Shown here one piece after another: positions 52,375-61,602 of a stretch of 64,000 bases of DNA. Both the position numbers and the translations under genes were made by a program. The stretch spans positions 1 to 64,000 of the forward strand of contig JAUVZY010000011.1 of assembly GCA_030602315.1 (NCBI GenBank), in the 5' to 3' direction. The notes beneath the pieces were generated by a model. The model ran no database searches. It was given only the letters and a program-made list of their open reading frames with translations, and was not told where the DNA came from. Origin of the DNA: Pseudomonadaceae bacterium. GTDB lineage: Bacteria; Pseudomonadota; Gammaproteobacteria; Pseudomonadales; Pseudomonadaceae. The first letter of the stretch is position 1. Every line of letters starts with the position of its first letter.

Positions 52375-52896
52375 ATGACCGAGCCCGACCGCCAGCGCCC
52401 CGCACTGGACGATGCCACCCTCGCCTTCGCCGAACGCGTGTTCGATGCCGCTCGTTGCGGTGACAGCGATTTTCTCGGCCAGCTGCTGGCCCAGGGCCTG
52501 CCGGCCAACCTGCGCAACCACGCAGGTGACAGCCTACTGATGCTCGCCAGCTATCATGGCCGCCTGAACACCGCCCGCCTGCTGCTGCAGCAGGGCGCCG
52601 ATCCCCAACTGGCCAACGACCGCGGCCAGACCCCGTTGGCCGGCGCCGCCTTCAAGGGCGACCTGCCGATGGTGCGCCTGCTGCTCGAACACGGCGCCGA
52701 TGTGAACCGTGCCGCGCCGGATGGCAAGACCGCGCTGATGACCGCCGCCATGTTCAATCGGGTGGAAATCGCTGCCTACCTGGTCGAACAGGGCGCCGAC
52801 CCGCAGGCCGAGGACATCAACGGCGTCAGCCCGCTGGCCGCCGCGGCGATGATGGGCGCCAGCGATACTTTCGAACTACTACGAAAGCGTCATTAA
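52375..52896 (+). CDS. Ankyrin repeat protein
   Basis: The 173-residue protein has four ankyrin repeats: AGDSLLMLASYHGRLNTARL, RGQTPLAGAAFKGDLPMVRL, DGKTALMTAAMFNRVEIAAY and INGVSPLAAAAMMGASDTFE. CGGAGG precedes the ATG at 52375. No signal peptide. It resembles the ankyrin proteins that lie next to catalase genes in pseudomonads, but no catalase is here. Role is protein binding by family. Confidence 0.9.
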   Translation: MTEPDRQRPALDDATLAFAERVFDAARCGDSDFLGQLLAQGLPANLRNHAGDSLLMLASYHGRLNTARLLLQQGADPQLANDRGQTPLAGAAFKGDLPMVRLLLEHGADVNRAAPDGKTALMTAAMFNRVEIAAYLVEQGADPQAEDINGVSPLAAAAMMGASDTFELLRKRH

Positions 52897-53008
52897 AAAA
52901 ACTGAGGATTCTCGACATCCGTCACGCCAGTGGCGCTAGACTCGGAGCCAACCCCCGCGTTTTTCAACGCGTCGGTGCAGATCCCAAAGTCACACGGACG
53001 GGACGGAC

Positions 53009-54208
53009 ATGAAGTTGCACTGGCTGTTATCTACCCTGCCGGCGCTGGGCCTGTTCACGCCCACCTGGAGCGTGCACGGCCAGGGCAACCCGCCATCGGC
53101 TCAGCGGCCGCCATTCGAAGACCCGCTAAGCACCGCCCTCGGCCTGGAGCACACGGGTGCGCCCAGCGTCGACCCGACCTGGCTGCTGCTGGCCCTGGCC
53201 CTGGCGCTGCTCGCGCTGTCCACGCTGTTCTACACCGTCCGCCTGAACCGCCGTCTGGACCAGGCGCTGCGCAAGAGTCAGCTCGCCGAGCAGGCGCTGC
53301 GCGAAAGCGAGGAGCGCCACCGGCTGCTCGCCGACAACGCCACCGACGTGATCTGGACCATGGATCTGCAGGGCACCATCACCTACATCAGCCCATCCGC
53401 CGAGCGCCTGCTTGAGCTGCCGCCGGAAAAGCTCACCCGCCATGCGTTCGCCAACTGGCTGAGTGCCGAATCCGCAGCGCTGCTGCAAGACCGCCTGCAA
53501 CAGTTCGACGAGCGCCTGCGCGATGACAAGCCCATCGAAGACTTTCGCGCCGAGCTGGAAATGCATCGTCCCAGTGGCGAGCCGCTGTGGATCGAAGCCA
53601 CCCTCTCGGAGATGCGCAACCGCAAGGGCACCTTCATCGGCTTGCTCGGCGTAGCCCGCGACATCACCCAGCGACGTAGCGCCGAGCAGCGCATTCACCA
53701 CCTGGCCCGCCACGACCCGCTCACCGACCTGCCCAACCGCGCCCTGTTCAACGACCGGCTGCGCCAGGCGCTGGCCCATGCGATGCGCTATCAGCACCGC
53801 ATGGCAGTGCTGTTCATCGACCTCGACCACTTCAAGCCGATCAACGACACCTACGGCCACGACGTGGGCGATCAGCTGCTGCGCATCGCCGCCGTGCGCA
53901 TGCAGAGCTGCATTCGCACCACGGACACCCTGGCGCGGGTCGGCGGCGACGAGTTCGTCGTGCTGCTCAGTCGAATCGCCGATGTGCATGCCGCCAATCA
54001 GGTGGCGACCAAGCTGCAGAAAGTGCTGCGCGAGCCGTTCGATCTGGCCAACCGCCAGCTGCACATCTCCTCGAGCATCGGCATCGCCCTCTACCCGCTG
54101 CACGGGCTGAGCGAGCTGGAGCTGTGCAAGCATGCCGACGAGGCGATGTACCAGGCGAAGAGGCAGGGCCGCGACGGGATTCGCCTGTACGAGGCGGCGC
54201 TGCACTGA
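53009..54208 (+). CDS. Membrane diguanylate cyclase (PAS-GGDEF)
   Basis: The 399-residue protein has a signal-like N-terminus (MKLHWLLSTLPALGLFTPTW), a short periplasmic segment, one membrane helix (about 57-77, WLLLALALALLALSTLFYTV), a PAS domain (about 100-225, NATDVIWTMDLQGTITYISP) and a GGDEF domain (about 235-395) with VGGDEF and the inhibitory RxxD site RTTD five residues upstream. It probably makes c-di-GMP in response to a PAS or periplasmic signal. It stands alone. Confidence 0.93.
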   Translation: MKLHWLLSTLPALGLFTPTWSVHGQGNPPSAQRPPFEDPLSTALGLEHTGAPSVDPTWLLLALALALLALSTLFYTVRLNRRLDQALRKSQLAEQALRESEERHRLLADNATDVIWTMDLQGTITYISPSAERLLELPPEKLTRHAFANWLSAESAALLQDRLQQFDERLRDDKPIEDFRAELEMHRPSGEPLWIEATLSEMRNRKGTFIGLLGVARDITQRRSAEQRIHHLARHDPLTDLPNRALFNDRLRQALAHAMRYQHRMAVLFIDLDHFKPINDTYGHDVGDQLLRIAAVRMQSCIRTTDTLARVGGDEFVVLLSRIADVHAANQVATKLQKVLREPFDLANRQLHISSSIGIALYPLHGLSELELCKHADEAMYQAKRQGRDGIRLYEAALH

Positions 54209-54232
54209 GCGCCGCCCGCCAGGCTCAGCGCA

Positions 54233-55171
54233 TCAAGGGCGCACCTGGGACAGCGCGACCTGCTGCAGCGACTTGCTGCGCTGCTGCTTGTAATAACGCG
54301 CCTCCTGCGGGATCGGGCTGGCCCGGCCCGACTCCACCCAGTTGCGCAGGCGCGTCGCATCGCCAAAGCGCGAGCTCTTGCCATACGAATCGAGCAGCAC
54401 CATGGCCATGGGCTTGTTCTTCACCTCGGCCACCATCACCAGGCAGTGCCCGGCGGCGTTGGTGAAACCGGTCTTGCTCAGCTGGATGTTCCAGCCCCCC
54501 TTGCGCACCAGCGGATTGGTGTTGAAGAACGCCAGCGCGTAGTTGGGCTTGCGGAAGAACGCATCGCCCTGCGGATGGGTGCTCATGGTGTTGATCGTCG
54601 GGTACTGCCGCGCCGCCTTGAGCAGGGTCACCAGCTCGCGCGCGGTGGACACGTTCAAGGCCGACAGGCCGGTCGGCTCGACAAAGCGCGTGTGGCGCAG
54701 ACCGAGCGCCCGGGCCTTGGCGTTCATCGCCGCGACGAACGCCGCGTGGCCGCCCGGGTAGTGATGCGCCAGCGCCGACGCCGCGCGGTTTTCCGAGGAC
54801 ATCAAAGACAGGCGCAGCAGCTCGCGCCGACTCAGCTGGCTGCCGACCCGCACGCGGGAGAACACGCCCTTGAGCTCCTTGGTGTCCCTGATATCCACGG
54901 TCAGAAGCTCGTCCATCGACTGCTTGGCATCAAGCACCACGATGGCGGTCATCAGTTTGGTGATCGAAGCGATCGACACCGGCACATCCGGCAGGCTCGA
55001 ATAGATTTCCTTGCCGGTGCTCAGGTCCACCACCATGGCACTGGTGGAGGCCAATTCGAGGCGCGACTGCACGGCAGGGGTCGGATTGGCCGCCAGCACG
55101 GGCGGAACAGGCATCAGCGCGGAGCAAAGAAGAAAAAGACTACAGACGGGTACAAGCGTTCTGGCGCGCAT
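54233..55171 (-). CDS. pbpG: D-alanyl-D-alanine endopeptidase (PBP7)
   Basis: This 312-residue protein has a signal peptide (LVPVCSLFLLCSALMPVPPV) and peptidase S11 motifs: SxxK in VSIASITKLMTAI, SxN in LMSSENRAAS, KTG in LSKTGFTNAAG. The HTRFVEPTGLSALNVSTARE stretch is typical of PbpG. It cleaves cross-links in periplasmic peptidoglycan. Length is normal. The Shine-Dalgarno is weak. It is convergent with the PAS-GGDEF gene. Confidence 0.94.
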   Translation of the reverse strand: MRARTLVPVCSLFLLCSALMPVPPVLAANPTPAVQSRLELASTSAMVVDLSTGKEIYSSLPDVPVSIASITKLMTAIVVLDAKQSMDELLTVDIRDTKELKGVFSRVRVGSQLSRRELLRLSLMSSENRAASALAHHYPGGHAAFVAAMNAKARALGLRHTRFVEPTGLSALNVSTARELVTLLKAARQYPTINTMSTHPQGDAFFRKPNYALAFFNTNPLVRKGGWNIQLSKTGFTNAAGHCLVMVAEVKNKPMAMVLLDSYGKSSRFGDATRLRNWVESGRASPIPQEARYYKQQRSKSLQQVALSQVRP

Positions 55172-55392
55172 GTTGTGATGCTCATAGCAGGATTAGTGGG
55201 CCGCACATCTCAAATTTTAGCGAAACGCGGACGCTTCTGCCTGTTCCTATCGGCTCAAAAACAGCCTTCTGCAGCACAAGCCCCCTACAGCTCGTCGGCC
55301 TGTCTGCTGAACATTCCCCTGCCCGCCACCCACTAACTCTGCAGGAGCACTTTCGAGAGGCATCGGGACGCCGTGTTCCGCAGGAGCCAGCC

Positions 55393-55788
55393 ATGAGCCC
55401 GCAAGAAAATACCGAACGTGTCATCCGTCACAGCCCACCGGCCTACAACGAGCGCATCTACCAGGCGATCGAGGCCTCCATCGCCTATCACCGCGAGCAT
55501 CCGCAAGAGATTCCGGCGCGCCTGCGCGAGCTGGAGCGCGAATGGGACATCGAGCGCACGCTGGAAGCCAACGCCGCGACCCTGGTGCTGGCCGGGAGCC
55601 TGCTGGCGCTTTTTTCCAGCCGGCGCTTTCTCGCCGTGCCGCTGGTGGTGGGCGGTTTTTTGTTGCAGCACGCGGTGCAGGGCTGGTGCCCGCCGCTGCC
55701 GGTGATGCGCCGCTTTGGCGTGCGCACCCAGGCCGAGATCCTGCGCGAGCGCGAGGCGCTTGAAGCGCTGCGCCCGCTAGCCGAATGA
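55393..55788 (+). CDS. DUF2892 inner membrane protein
   Basis: This 131-residue protein has N-terminal helix regions (RIYQAIEASIAYHREHPQEI), then the DUF2892 pair of membrane spans: TLVLAGSLLALFSSRRFLAV and PLVVGGFLLQHAVQGWCPPL ending VMRRFGVRT. GGAGCCAG precedes the ATG. The family also occurs fused to rhodanese domains (YgaP). No enzyme domain here. The next gene starts within or right after its stop. Confidence 0.83.
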   Translation: MSPQENTERVIRHSPPAYNERIYQAIEASIAYHREHPQEIPARLRELEREWDIERTLEANAATLVLAGSLLALFSSRRFLAVPLVVGGFLLQHAVQGWCPPLPVMRRFGVRTQAEILREREALEALRPLAE

Positions 55789-55821
55789 GTGCGCCCGCAT
55801 AAGGCCGATGGCGATCGACGC

Positions 55822-57738
55822 ATGCGCGCGCACATCGAGCCGCTACCGCCGGTGCTGGCCGGACCGATCCTGCGCCGGGTCGATGCCCGGCGCCTGGTGC
55901 TCTGGCTGGTCGCCAGCCAGCGCCTGGAGATCACGCTAACGCTTGAAAGCGAAGCGGACGACATCCCACCGCTGCGGCTCGAGCGCGCGCTGGGAAGCGG
56001 CGAGGCGCTGCAAGTGGGGCAGCATGCCTGGATTCAGCAGTTCGACGTCGAACTCGAAGACGAGCTGCCGAGCGATACGCTGATCCACTATGACCTGCGC
56101 CTGCCCGGCACCGGCGGTGGCCTGGCCGACTGGGCGCCGCACCTGCTCTACCCCGGCCAGCACCAGCCAAGCTTCGTGCGCCGCGGCCGGCTCGACCACC
56201 TGCTGCACGGCTCCTGCCGGCGCCCGCATCACCACAGCCGTGACGGCCTGTGGCGGGTGGACCAGCTGCTCGGCGCCACCCTGCAGACGCCCCACGCCCG
56301 TCCCACGCTGCTGTTGATGACCGGCGACCAGATCTATGCCGACGACGTGGCCGGGCCGATGCTGGTGGCGATCCACCGGCTGATCGAACGCCTGGGCCTG
56401 TATGGCGAACAGCTGGCCGGCGCCCAGGTGGCCGACAGCGCCGAGCTGTACGCCCACCCCGCCACCTACTATCGGCGCGAAGACCTGCTGCCGGCCTACG
56501 ACGCCCATGACCTGCGCGAGCGTTTCTTCGGCGGGGTGCGCAAGCCGGTGTTCACCACCGCCAGCGCGCAGAACCACCTCGTCACGCTGGCCGAGATGCT
56601 CGCCATGTACCTGCTGGTCTGGTCGCCACTGCCCTGGCGGCTGATCGAGCCGACCATGCCGGCGCTGCCCGAGCAGTTCACCGCGCGCTACCGCCGAGAA
56701 GCCCAGGCGCTCGAGGCATTCGTCGCCGACCTGCCGCTGGCTGCACGGGCGCTGGCCCAGTGCCCGTGCCTGATGATCTTCGATGACCACGATGTCACCG
56801 ATGACTGGAACCTCTCGGCGCACTGGGAGGATGTGGTCTACAACCACCCATTCTCGCGGCGCATCGTCGGCAACGCGCTGGTGGCCTACTGGCTGTGCCA
56901 GGGCTGGGGCAACGCACCCGAGCTGTTCGGCGAGCTGCTGCGGCCAACCCGCACGCTGCTCGCCGAGGCGCTGCCCACGGGCCAGCTGCCGGCCGACGGG
57001 CAGGACCTGCTGATCGACCGCCTGCTGCTGTTCAAGCGCTGGCATTACTGCGTGCGTGGCCAGCCGACCTTGCTGGTGCTCGATACCCGCACCCGGCGCT
57101 GGCGCCGCGAGCATCACCTGTATCGCCCCTCCGGCCTGCTGGACTGGGAGGCGTTGAGCGAGCTGCAGAATGATCTGTTCGACGAATCGGCGGTGGTCAT
57201 CGTCTCGCCGGCGCCGATGTTCGGCGTCAAGCTGATCGAGGCGATTCAGCGGCTGTTCACCTGGGCCGGCCATCCGCTGATGGTCGATGCGGAAAACTGG
57301 ATGGCCCACCGCGGCGCAGCCAAGACCATGCTCAACATCTTCCGCCACTCGCGCACCCCGGCCAACTACGTGGTGCTCTCGGGCGATGTGCACTACTCGT
57401 TCGTCTACCGCGTGGTGATCCGCAGCCGGCCGCACGGGCCGAACATCTGGCAGGTCACCAGCAGTGGCATCAAGAACGAATTCCCGCCGCGCCTGCTGGA
57501 CTGGTTCGACCGCCTGAATCGCTGGCTCTACTCGCCCCACTCACCGCTCAACTGGTTCACCAAGCGCCGGCCAATGGAGATCACGCCCTATCTGCCGGAT
57601 CGGCGCCAACATGGCGAGCGGGTGTGGAACGGCGCCGGCATCGGCCAGCTGCGCCTGGACGAGCACGGCCGCCCGCTGGAGATCCGCCAGCTCAACGCCG
57701 ACGGCTCGGCGGACACCCGCTTTCTCGCCCCGCGCTGA
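55822..57738 (+). CDS. PhoD-like alkaline phosphatase family protein
   Basis: About 638 residues from ATG 55822 (GTG at 55789 would add 11). An N-terminal beta-rich domain (about 1-120) precedes a metallophosphatase-like domain with LLLMTGDQIYADDVAG, MIFDDHDVTDDWNLSAHWED and VVLSGDVHYSFVYRV, the metal ligands of PhoD-type enzymes. No signal peptide is seen, unlike Tat-exported PhoD, so it is likely cytosolic. It ends exactly where the convergent gene ends. Confidence 0.87.
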   Translation: MRAHIEPLPPVLAGPILRRVDARRLVLWLVASQRLEITLTLESEADDIPPLRLERALGSGEALQVGQHAWIQQFDVELEDELPSDTLIHYDLRLPGTGGGLADWAPHLLYPGQHQPSFVRRGRLDHLLHGSCRRPHHHSRDGLWRVDQLLGATLQTPHARPTLLLMTGDQIYADDVAGPMLVAIHRLIERLGLYGEQLAGAQVADSAELYAHPATYYRREDLLPAYDAHDLRERFFGGVRKPVFTTASAQNHLVTLAEMLAMYLLVWSPLPWRLIEPTMPALPEQFTARYRREAQALEAFVADLPLAARALAQCPCLMIFDDHDVTDDWNLSAHWEDVVYNHPFSRRIVGNALVAYWLCQGWGNAPELFGELLRPTRTLLAEALPTGQLPADGQDLLIDRLLLFKRWHYCVRGQPTLLVLDTRTRRWRREHHLYRPSGLLDWEALSELQNDLFDESAVVIVSPAPMFGVKLIEAIQRLFTWAGHPLMVDAENWMAHRGAAKTMLNIFRHSRTPANYVVLSGDVHYSFVYRVVIRSRPHGPNIWQVTSSGIKNEFPPRLLDWFDRLNRWLYSPHSPLNWFTKRRPMEITPYLPDRRQHGERVWNGAGIGQLRLDEHGRPLEIRQLNADGSADTRFLAPR

Positions 57739-58122
57739 TCAGTCGAACGAGCCGCGCGAGCCGTCGCGCGGGTGGCAGATCAGGCGGGCGGTCAGGCTGG
57801 CATCGCCATGCTCGCCGCCCATCTCCAGCACCGCACGCTGGCCTGGCTCGATCAATCGCATCAGCGACGGCTGCAAGCCGGTATCCGCCTCGCGCTCGCC
57901 CGGCAACAGCTTGCACTGGATCGGCCGCTCGTCCTGATTGCTGACCATCACCGCCAGCGCCCCCTGAGCGACCTGGGTGCGACCATCGCTCTGCACGTCG
58001 AGCACCTCGACTTGCGCGGCGACGTCGTTGAGTTCGCTATCGAGCTGCCACTGGGCGCTAACGGACATCGGCAACAGCCAACCGGCCAGCGCCAGAGCGG
58101 CGGCCACAGGGACGTATCTCAT
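57739..58122 (-). CDS. Small secreted protein of unknown function
   Basis: This 127-residue product has a signal peptide (MRYVPVAAALALAGWLLPMS, VSA-QWQ). The mature part has alternating strands (ALAVMVSNQDERPIQCKLLP, AVLEMGGEHGDASLTARLIC) and two cysteines that could pair. It looks like an immunoglobulin-like or transthyretin-like fold. GGAGG precedes the ATG. No family function is known to me. Confidence 0.75.
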   Translation of the reverse strand: MRYVPVAAALALAGWLLPMSVSAQWQLDSELNDVAAQVEVLDVQSDGRTQVAQGALAVMVSNQDERPIQCKLLPGEREADTGLQPSLMRLIEPGQRAVLEMGGEHGDASLTARLICHPRDGSRGSFD

Positions 58123-58242
58123 GCAAACCTCCGCGCACGGGCTTTAGCGAGTTAGAAGAACACCGGCCCGGCAAGTTCGCCGCCCTTCCCCCCGCAACCG
58201 GGCGGGACGTAACATCAGCGCGGACATCCCTGGAGCCGCTGC

Positions 58243-58983
58243 ATGAACCTCAAAGCCGTCGGGCTGGCCACCGGCCTGCTGTTTGCCATGCCGCTGGCGG
58301 CAACAGAAGAACGCCCGGTGCGTTTTTCCGTCAGTGACAGCTGGGCCATGCCTGTGGTCGACATCGAAGACGACAAGGCAGTGGATGGCATTCTCCCCGA
58401 CCTCTACCACCGGCTGGCCACCCTGGTGGGCCGCGATGCCGAGCTGGTGGTCCTGCCGCGCCGGCGCATCGCCCAGGCGCTGGAGCGCGGTCAGGTCGAC
58501 GCGCATTGCTATACCAATCCGCAATGGCTGGAAAGCACGCTGCCCGGCTTTACCTGGAGTGCGCCGCTGATGACGCAGGACAACCTGCTGATCGCGCGTC
58601 ATGGCACGCCCCCTCTGCCAGCACTTGGCGAGCTGCAAGGCGAGCGCATCGCCACCGTGCTCGGCTTCATCTACCCGGTGCTCACGCCCTACTTCGAGCG
58701 CGGCCAGTTGTTGCGCACCGATATTCGCACCCAGGAGCAGGTGCTGCAGATGGTGGCCGCCGGGCGGCTGGACTACGGCGTGAGCAGCGCACTGGCGCTG
58801 GGCTGGTACAACCGCGGGCTGCCGGCCGAACAGCAGCTGCAGGCCGTGTCTACGATCAGCTCGACGCTGGTGGCTTGCGTGGTCAGCGAAGCGCCGCAGG
58901 TGCCGACCCAGGCGCTGCTGCGCGCCATTGTCCGGGTCAAGCGCGACGGCACCTTCGAGTCGATCCTCAAGCGCTACCGCTGA
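58243..58983 (+). CDS. Periplasmic substrate-binding protein (SBP_bac_3-like)
   Basis: The 246-residue product has a signal peptide (MNLKAVGLATGLLFAMPLAA) and a type 2 periplasmic binding fold: GILPDLYHRLATLVGRDAEL, LERGQVDAHCYTNPQWLEST, GERIATVLGFIYPVL. GGAG precedes the ATG. No transporter or kinase neighbours it, as often for Pseudomonas orphan binding proteins. The ligand is unknown. Confidence 0.84.
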   Translation: MNLKAVGLATGLLFAMPLAATEERPVRFSVSDSWAMPVVDIEDDKAVDGILPDLYHRLATLVGRDAELVVLPRRRIAQALERGQVDAHCYTNPQWLESTLPGFTWSAPLMTQDNLLIARHGTPPLPALGELQGERIATVLGFIYPVLTPYFERGQLLRTDIRTQEQVLQMVAAGRLDYGVSSALALGWYNRGLPAEQQLQAVSTISSTLVACVVSEAPQVPTQALLRAIVRVKRDGTFESILKRYR

Positions 58984-58986
58984 GGC

Positions 58987-60252
58987 TCAGCCGTAGCGCC
59001 TCGCCGCCTCGATGGCCAGGCCCGCACCGATCGAGCCGAACGTATCGCCCTCCACCCGCCGCGCCTGCGGCAACAGCTCGCCCACCGCACGGCGCAGCGC
59101 CGGAATGCCACTCGAGCCGCCGGTGAAAAACAGCGTGTCGACCGCCTCGGCGCGCACACCGGCATCCTCCAGCAAGCGCGCCACGGCACCCTGTACCCGC
59201 GCCAGGGCATCGGCGATCGCGTCTTCGAACAGTGACCGGTCCAGCGCCGCGGCCAACCCCGGTTCGATGCGCGCCAGGTCCACGGTGCGGGCGTCGGTGT
59301 CGGTCAGCGCGATCTTGCTCGCCTCCACCTCCATCGCCAGCCAGTGCCCGGCGCGTTGCTCGATCAGGCGAAACAGCCGGTCGATGCCGGTCGGGTCTTC
59401 GATGTCGTAGCGCATGCTGGCCAGCGAGCGCTGCGAGGCCGGCGCATAGACCGCGTTGATGGTGTGCCAGGTGGCGAGGTTCAGGTGGGTGGCGGTGGGC
59501 ATCGGCGCCCCGCTCTTCATCCGGCTGCCGTGGCCGAACAGCGGCATCACGCCCTGCAGGCTGAGCTGCTTGTCGAAGTCGGTGCCGCCCACGTGCACGC
59601 CGCCGGTGGCGAGGATGTCCGCGCTGCGCTCGCTGAGCGCGCGCCGCTCGGGCGACAGGCGCACCAGCGAAAAGTCCGAAGTACCGCCGCCGATGTCGAC
59701 GATCAGCACTAGCTCCTCGCGTTCGATCACCGATTCGTAGTCGAACGCCGCGGCAATCGGCTCGTACTGGAAGGAAATCTCGGCAAAGCCCAGCTTGCGC
59801 GCCACGTCCACCAGGGTGTCCTGCGCCTCGCGGTCGGCGGCCGGATCGTCATCGACGAAGAACACCGGCCGGCCCAGCACCACCTGCTCGAACTCGCGCC
59901 CGGCAATCGCCTCGGCGCGGCTTTTCAGCTCGCCGAGAAACAGCCCGAGGATCTGCTTGAACGGCACCGCGCTGCCCAGCACGGTGGTCTCGCTTTTCAA
60001 AAGCGAGGAGCCCAGCAGGCTTTTCAGCGAGCGCATCAGCCGGCCCTCGTAGCCTTCCAGGTACTCGTGCAGCGCCAGCCGGCCGAACACCGGGCGGCGC
60101 TCCTCGAGGTTGAAGAACACCACCGAGGGCAGCGTGGGCTTGCCGTCTTCCAGCGGCAGCAAAGCATGCTGGCCGGGACGCTGCCAGCCGACGGTGGAAT
60201 TGGAGGTGCCGAAGTCGATGCCCAGGGCGCGGGCGGCAGCAGCGGAAGACAT
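58987..60252 (-). CDS. yegD: Hsp70-family chaperone-like protein (YegD type)
   Basis: This 421-residue protein contains only the Hsp70 ATPase region: phosphate 1 LGIDFGTSNSTVGW, SYEPIAAAFDYES-type segment (FQYEPIAAAFDYES), VDIGGGTSDFSLVRLS, and LFFTGGSSGIPALRRAVGEL. It lacks the C-terminal peptide-binding domain of DnaK. The YegD group is known by sequence, with uncertain function. GGAG is nine bases before the ATG at 60250-60252, which itself lies only 12 bases beyond a terminator T run. Confidence 0.92.
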   Translation of the reverse strand: MSSAAAARALGIDFGTSNSTVGWQRPGQHALLPLEDGKPTLPSVVFFNLEERRPVFGRLALHEYLEGYEGRLMRSLKSLLGSSLLKSETTVLGSAVPFKQILGLFLGELKSRAEAIAGREFEQVVLGRPVFFVDDDPAADREAQDTLVDVARKLGFAEISFQYEPIAAAFDYESVIEREELVLIVDIGGGTSDFSLVRLSPERRALSERSADILATGGVHVGGTDFDKQLSLQGVMPLFGHGSRMKSGAPMPTATHLNLATWHTINAVYAPASQRSLASMRYDIEDPTGIDRLFRLIEQRAGHWLAMEVEASKIALTDTDARTVDLARIEPGLAAALDRSLFEDAIADALARVQGAVARLLEDAGVRAEAVDTLFFTGGSSGIPALRRAVGELLPQARRVEGDTFGSIGAGLAIEAARRYG

Positions 60253-60264
60253 GCAGGGCTCCAG

Positions 60265-60316
60265 AAAAAACGGCCGGCCAGTCTAGAGACCGCGCTCCTG
60301 ACTGGCCAGCCGTTTT
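60265..60316 (-). terminator. Terminator of the dctP-like gene, against the yegD start
   Basis: On the minus strand AAAACGGC-T-GGCCAGTC and GACTGGCC-G-GCCGTTTT pair around an 18-base loop, followed by a run of T and then CTGG. It lies immediately after the dctP-like stop and ends 12 bases before the yegD start codon, so it overlaps the yegD leader. Confidence 0.85.
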
Positions 60317-60329
60317 GAAGGGCACCCGA

Positions 60330-61319
60330 TCAGCGATTGACGATCAGCGCCGCGCGGATCATCTCGGCGCCGACTTCCTTCTCCACCTGCTGGTACAGGG
60401 GCGTCATCGCCTCGCGCCAGGCATCGCGCTGGGCCTGGTTGAGGGTGATCAGCCGGCTGGTGCCGGCGGCCACGATGCGCTCGCGCTCACGGGCATTGAT
60501 CGCCTGCGCCTCGGCGTTCACCGCCTGGGTCACCTTGTCGGCGATCGCCTGCAGCTCGCTACGCAGCTCGAAGGGCAGCGCGTTCCAGAACGTCGCGTTG
60601 GTGATGAACATGTAGCTCATCACCCCGTGGTTGCTCTCGGTGATGTACGGCTGGAGGGTGTGAAAACGGTGGCTGGAGAGGTTCGACCAGGGGTTTTCCG
60701 CGCCCTGGATCTGGCCGTTCTTCACCGCCTGGTAGGACTGGGTGAACGGAACGTTCACCCCCTTGGCGCCCACCGCGGCGAACTGACCCTCCAGCACCGG
60801 CGACTGCTGGATACGGAAGGCCAGACCCTTGGCATCCTGCGGGTTGCGCAGCGGCCGGTTGGCCGACAGCTGCTTCATGCCGTTGTTCCAGTAGGACAGC
60901 CCGACGATGCCGTGATTGACCATCGAACTGAGCATCTGCTGGCTCGGCCGCCGGCGCTGGAAACGCTCCACCGCGGCCAGGTCGTCGAACAGAAACGGCA
61001 GGTCGAACACCTTCAGTTCGGCGTTGTACTGGCTCAGGTTGGAGAGCGTCGGCGCCAGCAGTTGCACCTCGTTGCGCAGCAGCGCATCGATTTCCTCGGC
61101 GTCGTTGAACAGGCTCGAATCGGGGTAGACCTCGACCCGCACGCGGCCGGCCAGCTGCTGGTTGACCAGTTTCTGGAACAACAGCGCACCGCGCCCCTTC
61201 GGGGTGTCCTCGGTGACCACGTGGGAGAACTTGATGATCAGCGGCTCTTCGGCCGCCTGTGACACGCTGGCAAACAAAGCCGAGGCCAGGCAAAGGCCCA
61301 GGGCTGCAGTCTTGAACAT
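60330..61319 (-). CDS. TRAP transporter solute-binding protein (DctP family)
   Basis: From the ATG at 61317-61319 the product is 329 residues with a signal peptide (MFKTAALGLCLASALFASVS, QAA-EEP). DctP features: IIKFSHVVTEDTPKGRGALL, VFDLPFLFDDLAAVERFQRR, KGLAFRIQQSPVLEGQFAAV and the QGAENPWSNLSSHRFHTLQP segment. It should bind C4-dicarboxylates for a DctPQM symporter. No dctQ or dctM gene is in the window on either side, so partners are elsewhere. AAAGGGAAT precedes the start. Confidence 0.94.
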   Translation of the reverse strand: MFKTAALGLCLASALFASVSQAAEEPLIIKFSHVVTEDTPKGRGALLFQKLVNQQLAGRVRVEVYPDSSLFNDAEEIDALLRNEVQLLAPTLSNLSQYNAELKVFDLPFLFDDLAAVERFQRRRPSQQMLSSMVNHGIVGLSYWNNGMKQLSANRPLRNPQDAKGLAFRIQQSPVLEGQFAAVGAKGVNVPFTQSYQAVKNGQIQGAENPWSNLSSHRFHTLQPYITESNHGVMSYMFITNATFWNALPFELRSELQAIADKVTQAVNAEAQAINARERERIVAAGTSRLITLNQAQRDAWREAMTPLYQQVEKEVGAEMIRAALIVNR

Positions 61320-61602
61320 GAGGATTCCCTTTCCTTGTATCAGGCTTTTTGGCCCGTCCCGCTCCGGCCCGCGCGGGCCTGGGCACAGCAAGGAAAAAGA
61401 CCAGGCACGCGACCGAATCAGGGCCGCAGGCGGCGACGGGACGCGCAGTGTGGCCAACGGCCGCAGCCAAGCCGAGCGCGGCGTGCGCGATCTGGAGCGG
61501 CACTCACAAATAATCGTTGGTCGAATTGGCAGCGGCGCCCGCCGCGAGCGACCGTTCGCCGCCGTTCGCACCAAATACGCGCACGGCGACGCCGGCTAGG
61601 CA

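Noticed and set aside
55936-57540. A 534-codon minus-strand frame within the PhoD-like gene
   Set aside because: Shadow frame; the plus strand carries the metal-binding motifs.
61320-61602. Sigma-54 element upstream of the dctP-like gene (TGG and TTGCT on the minus strand)
   Set aside because: Spacing is eleven bases, one too many; no other supporting element. These 283 bases hold no gene.
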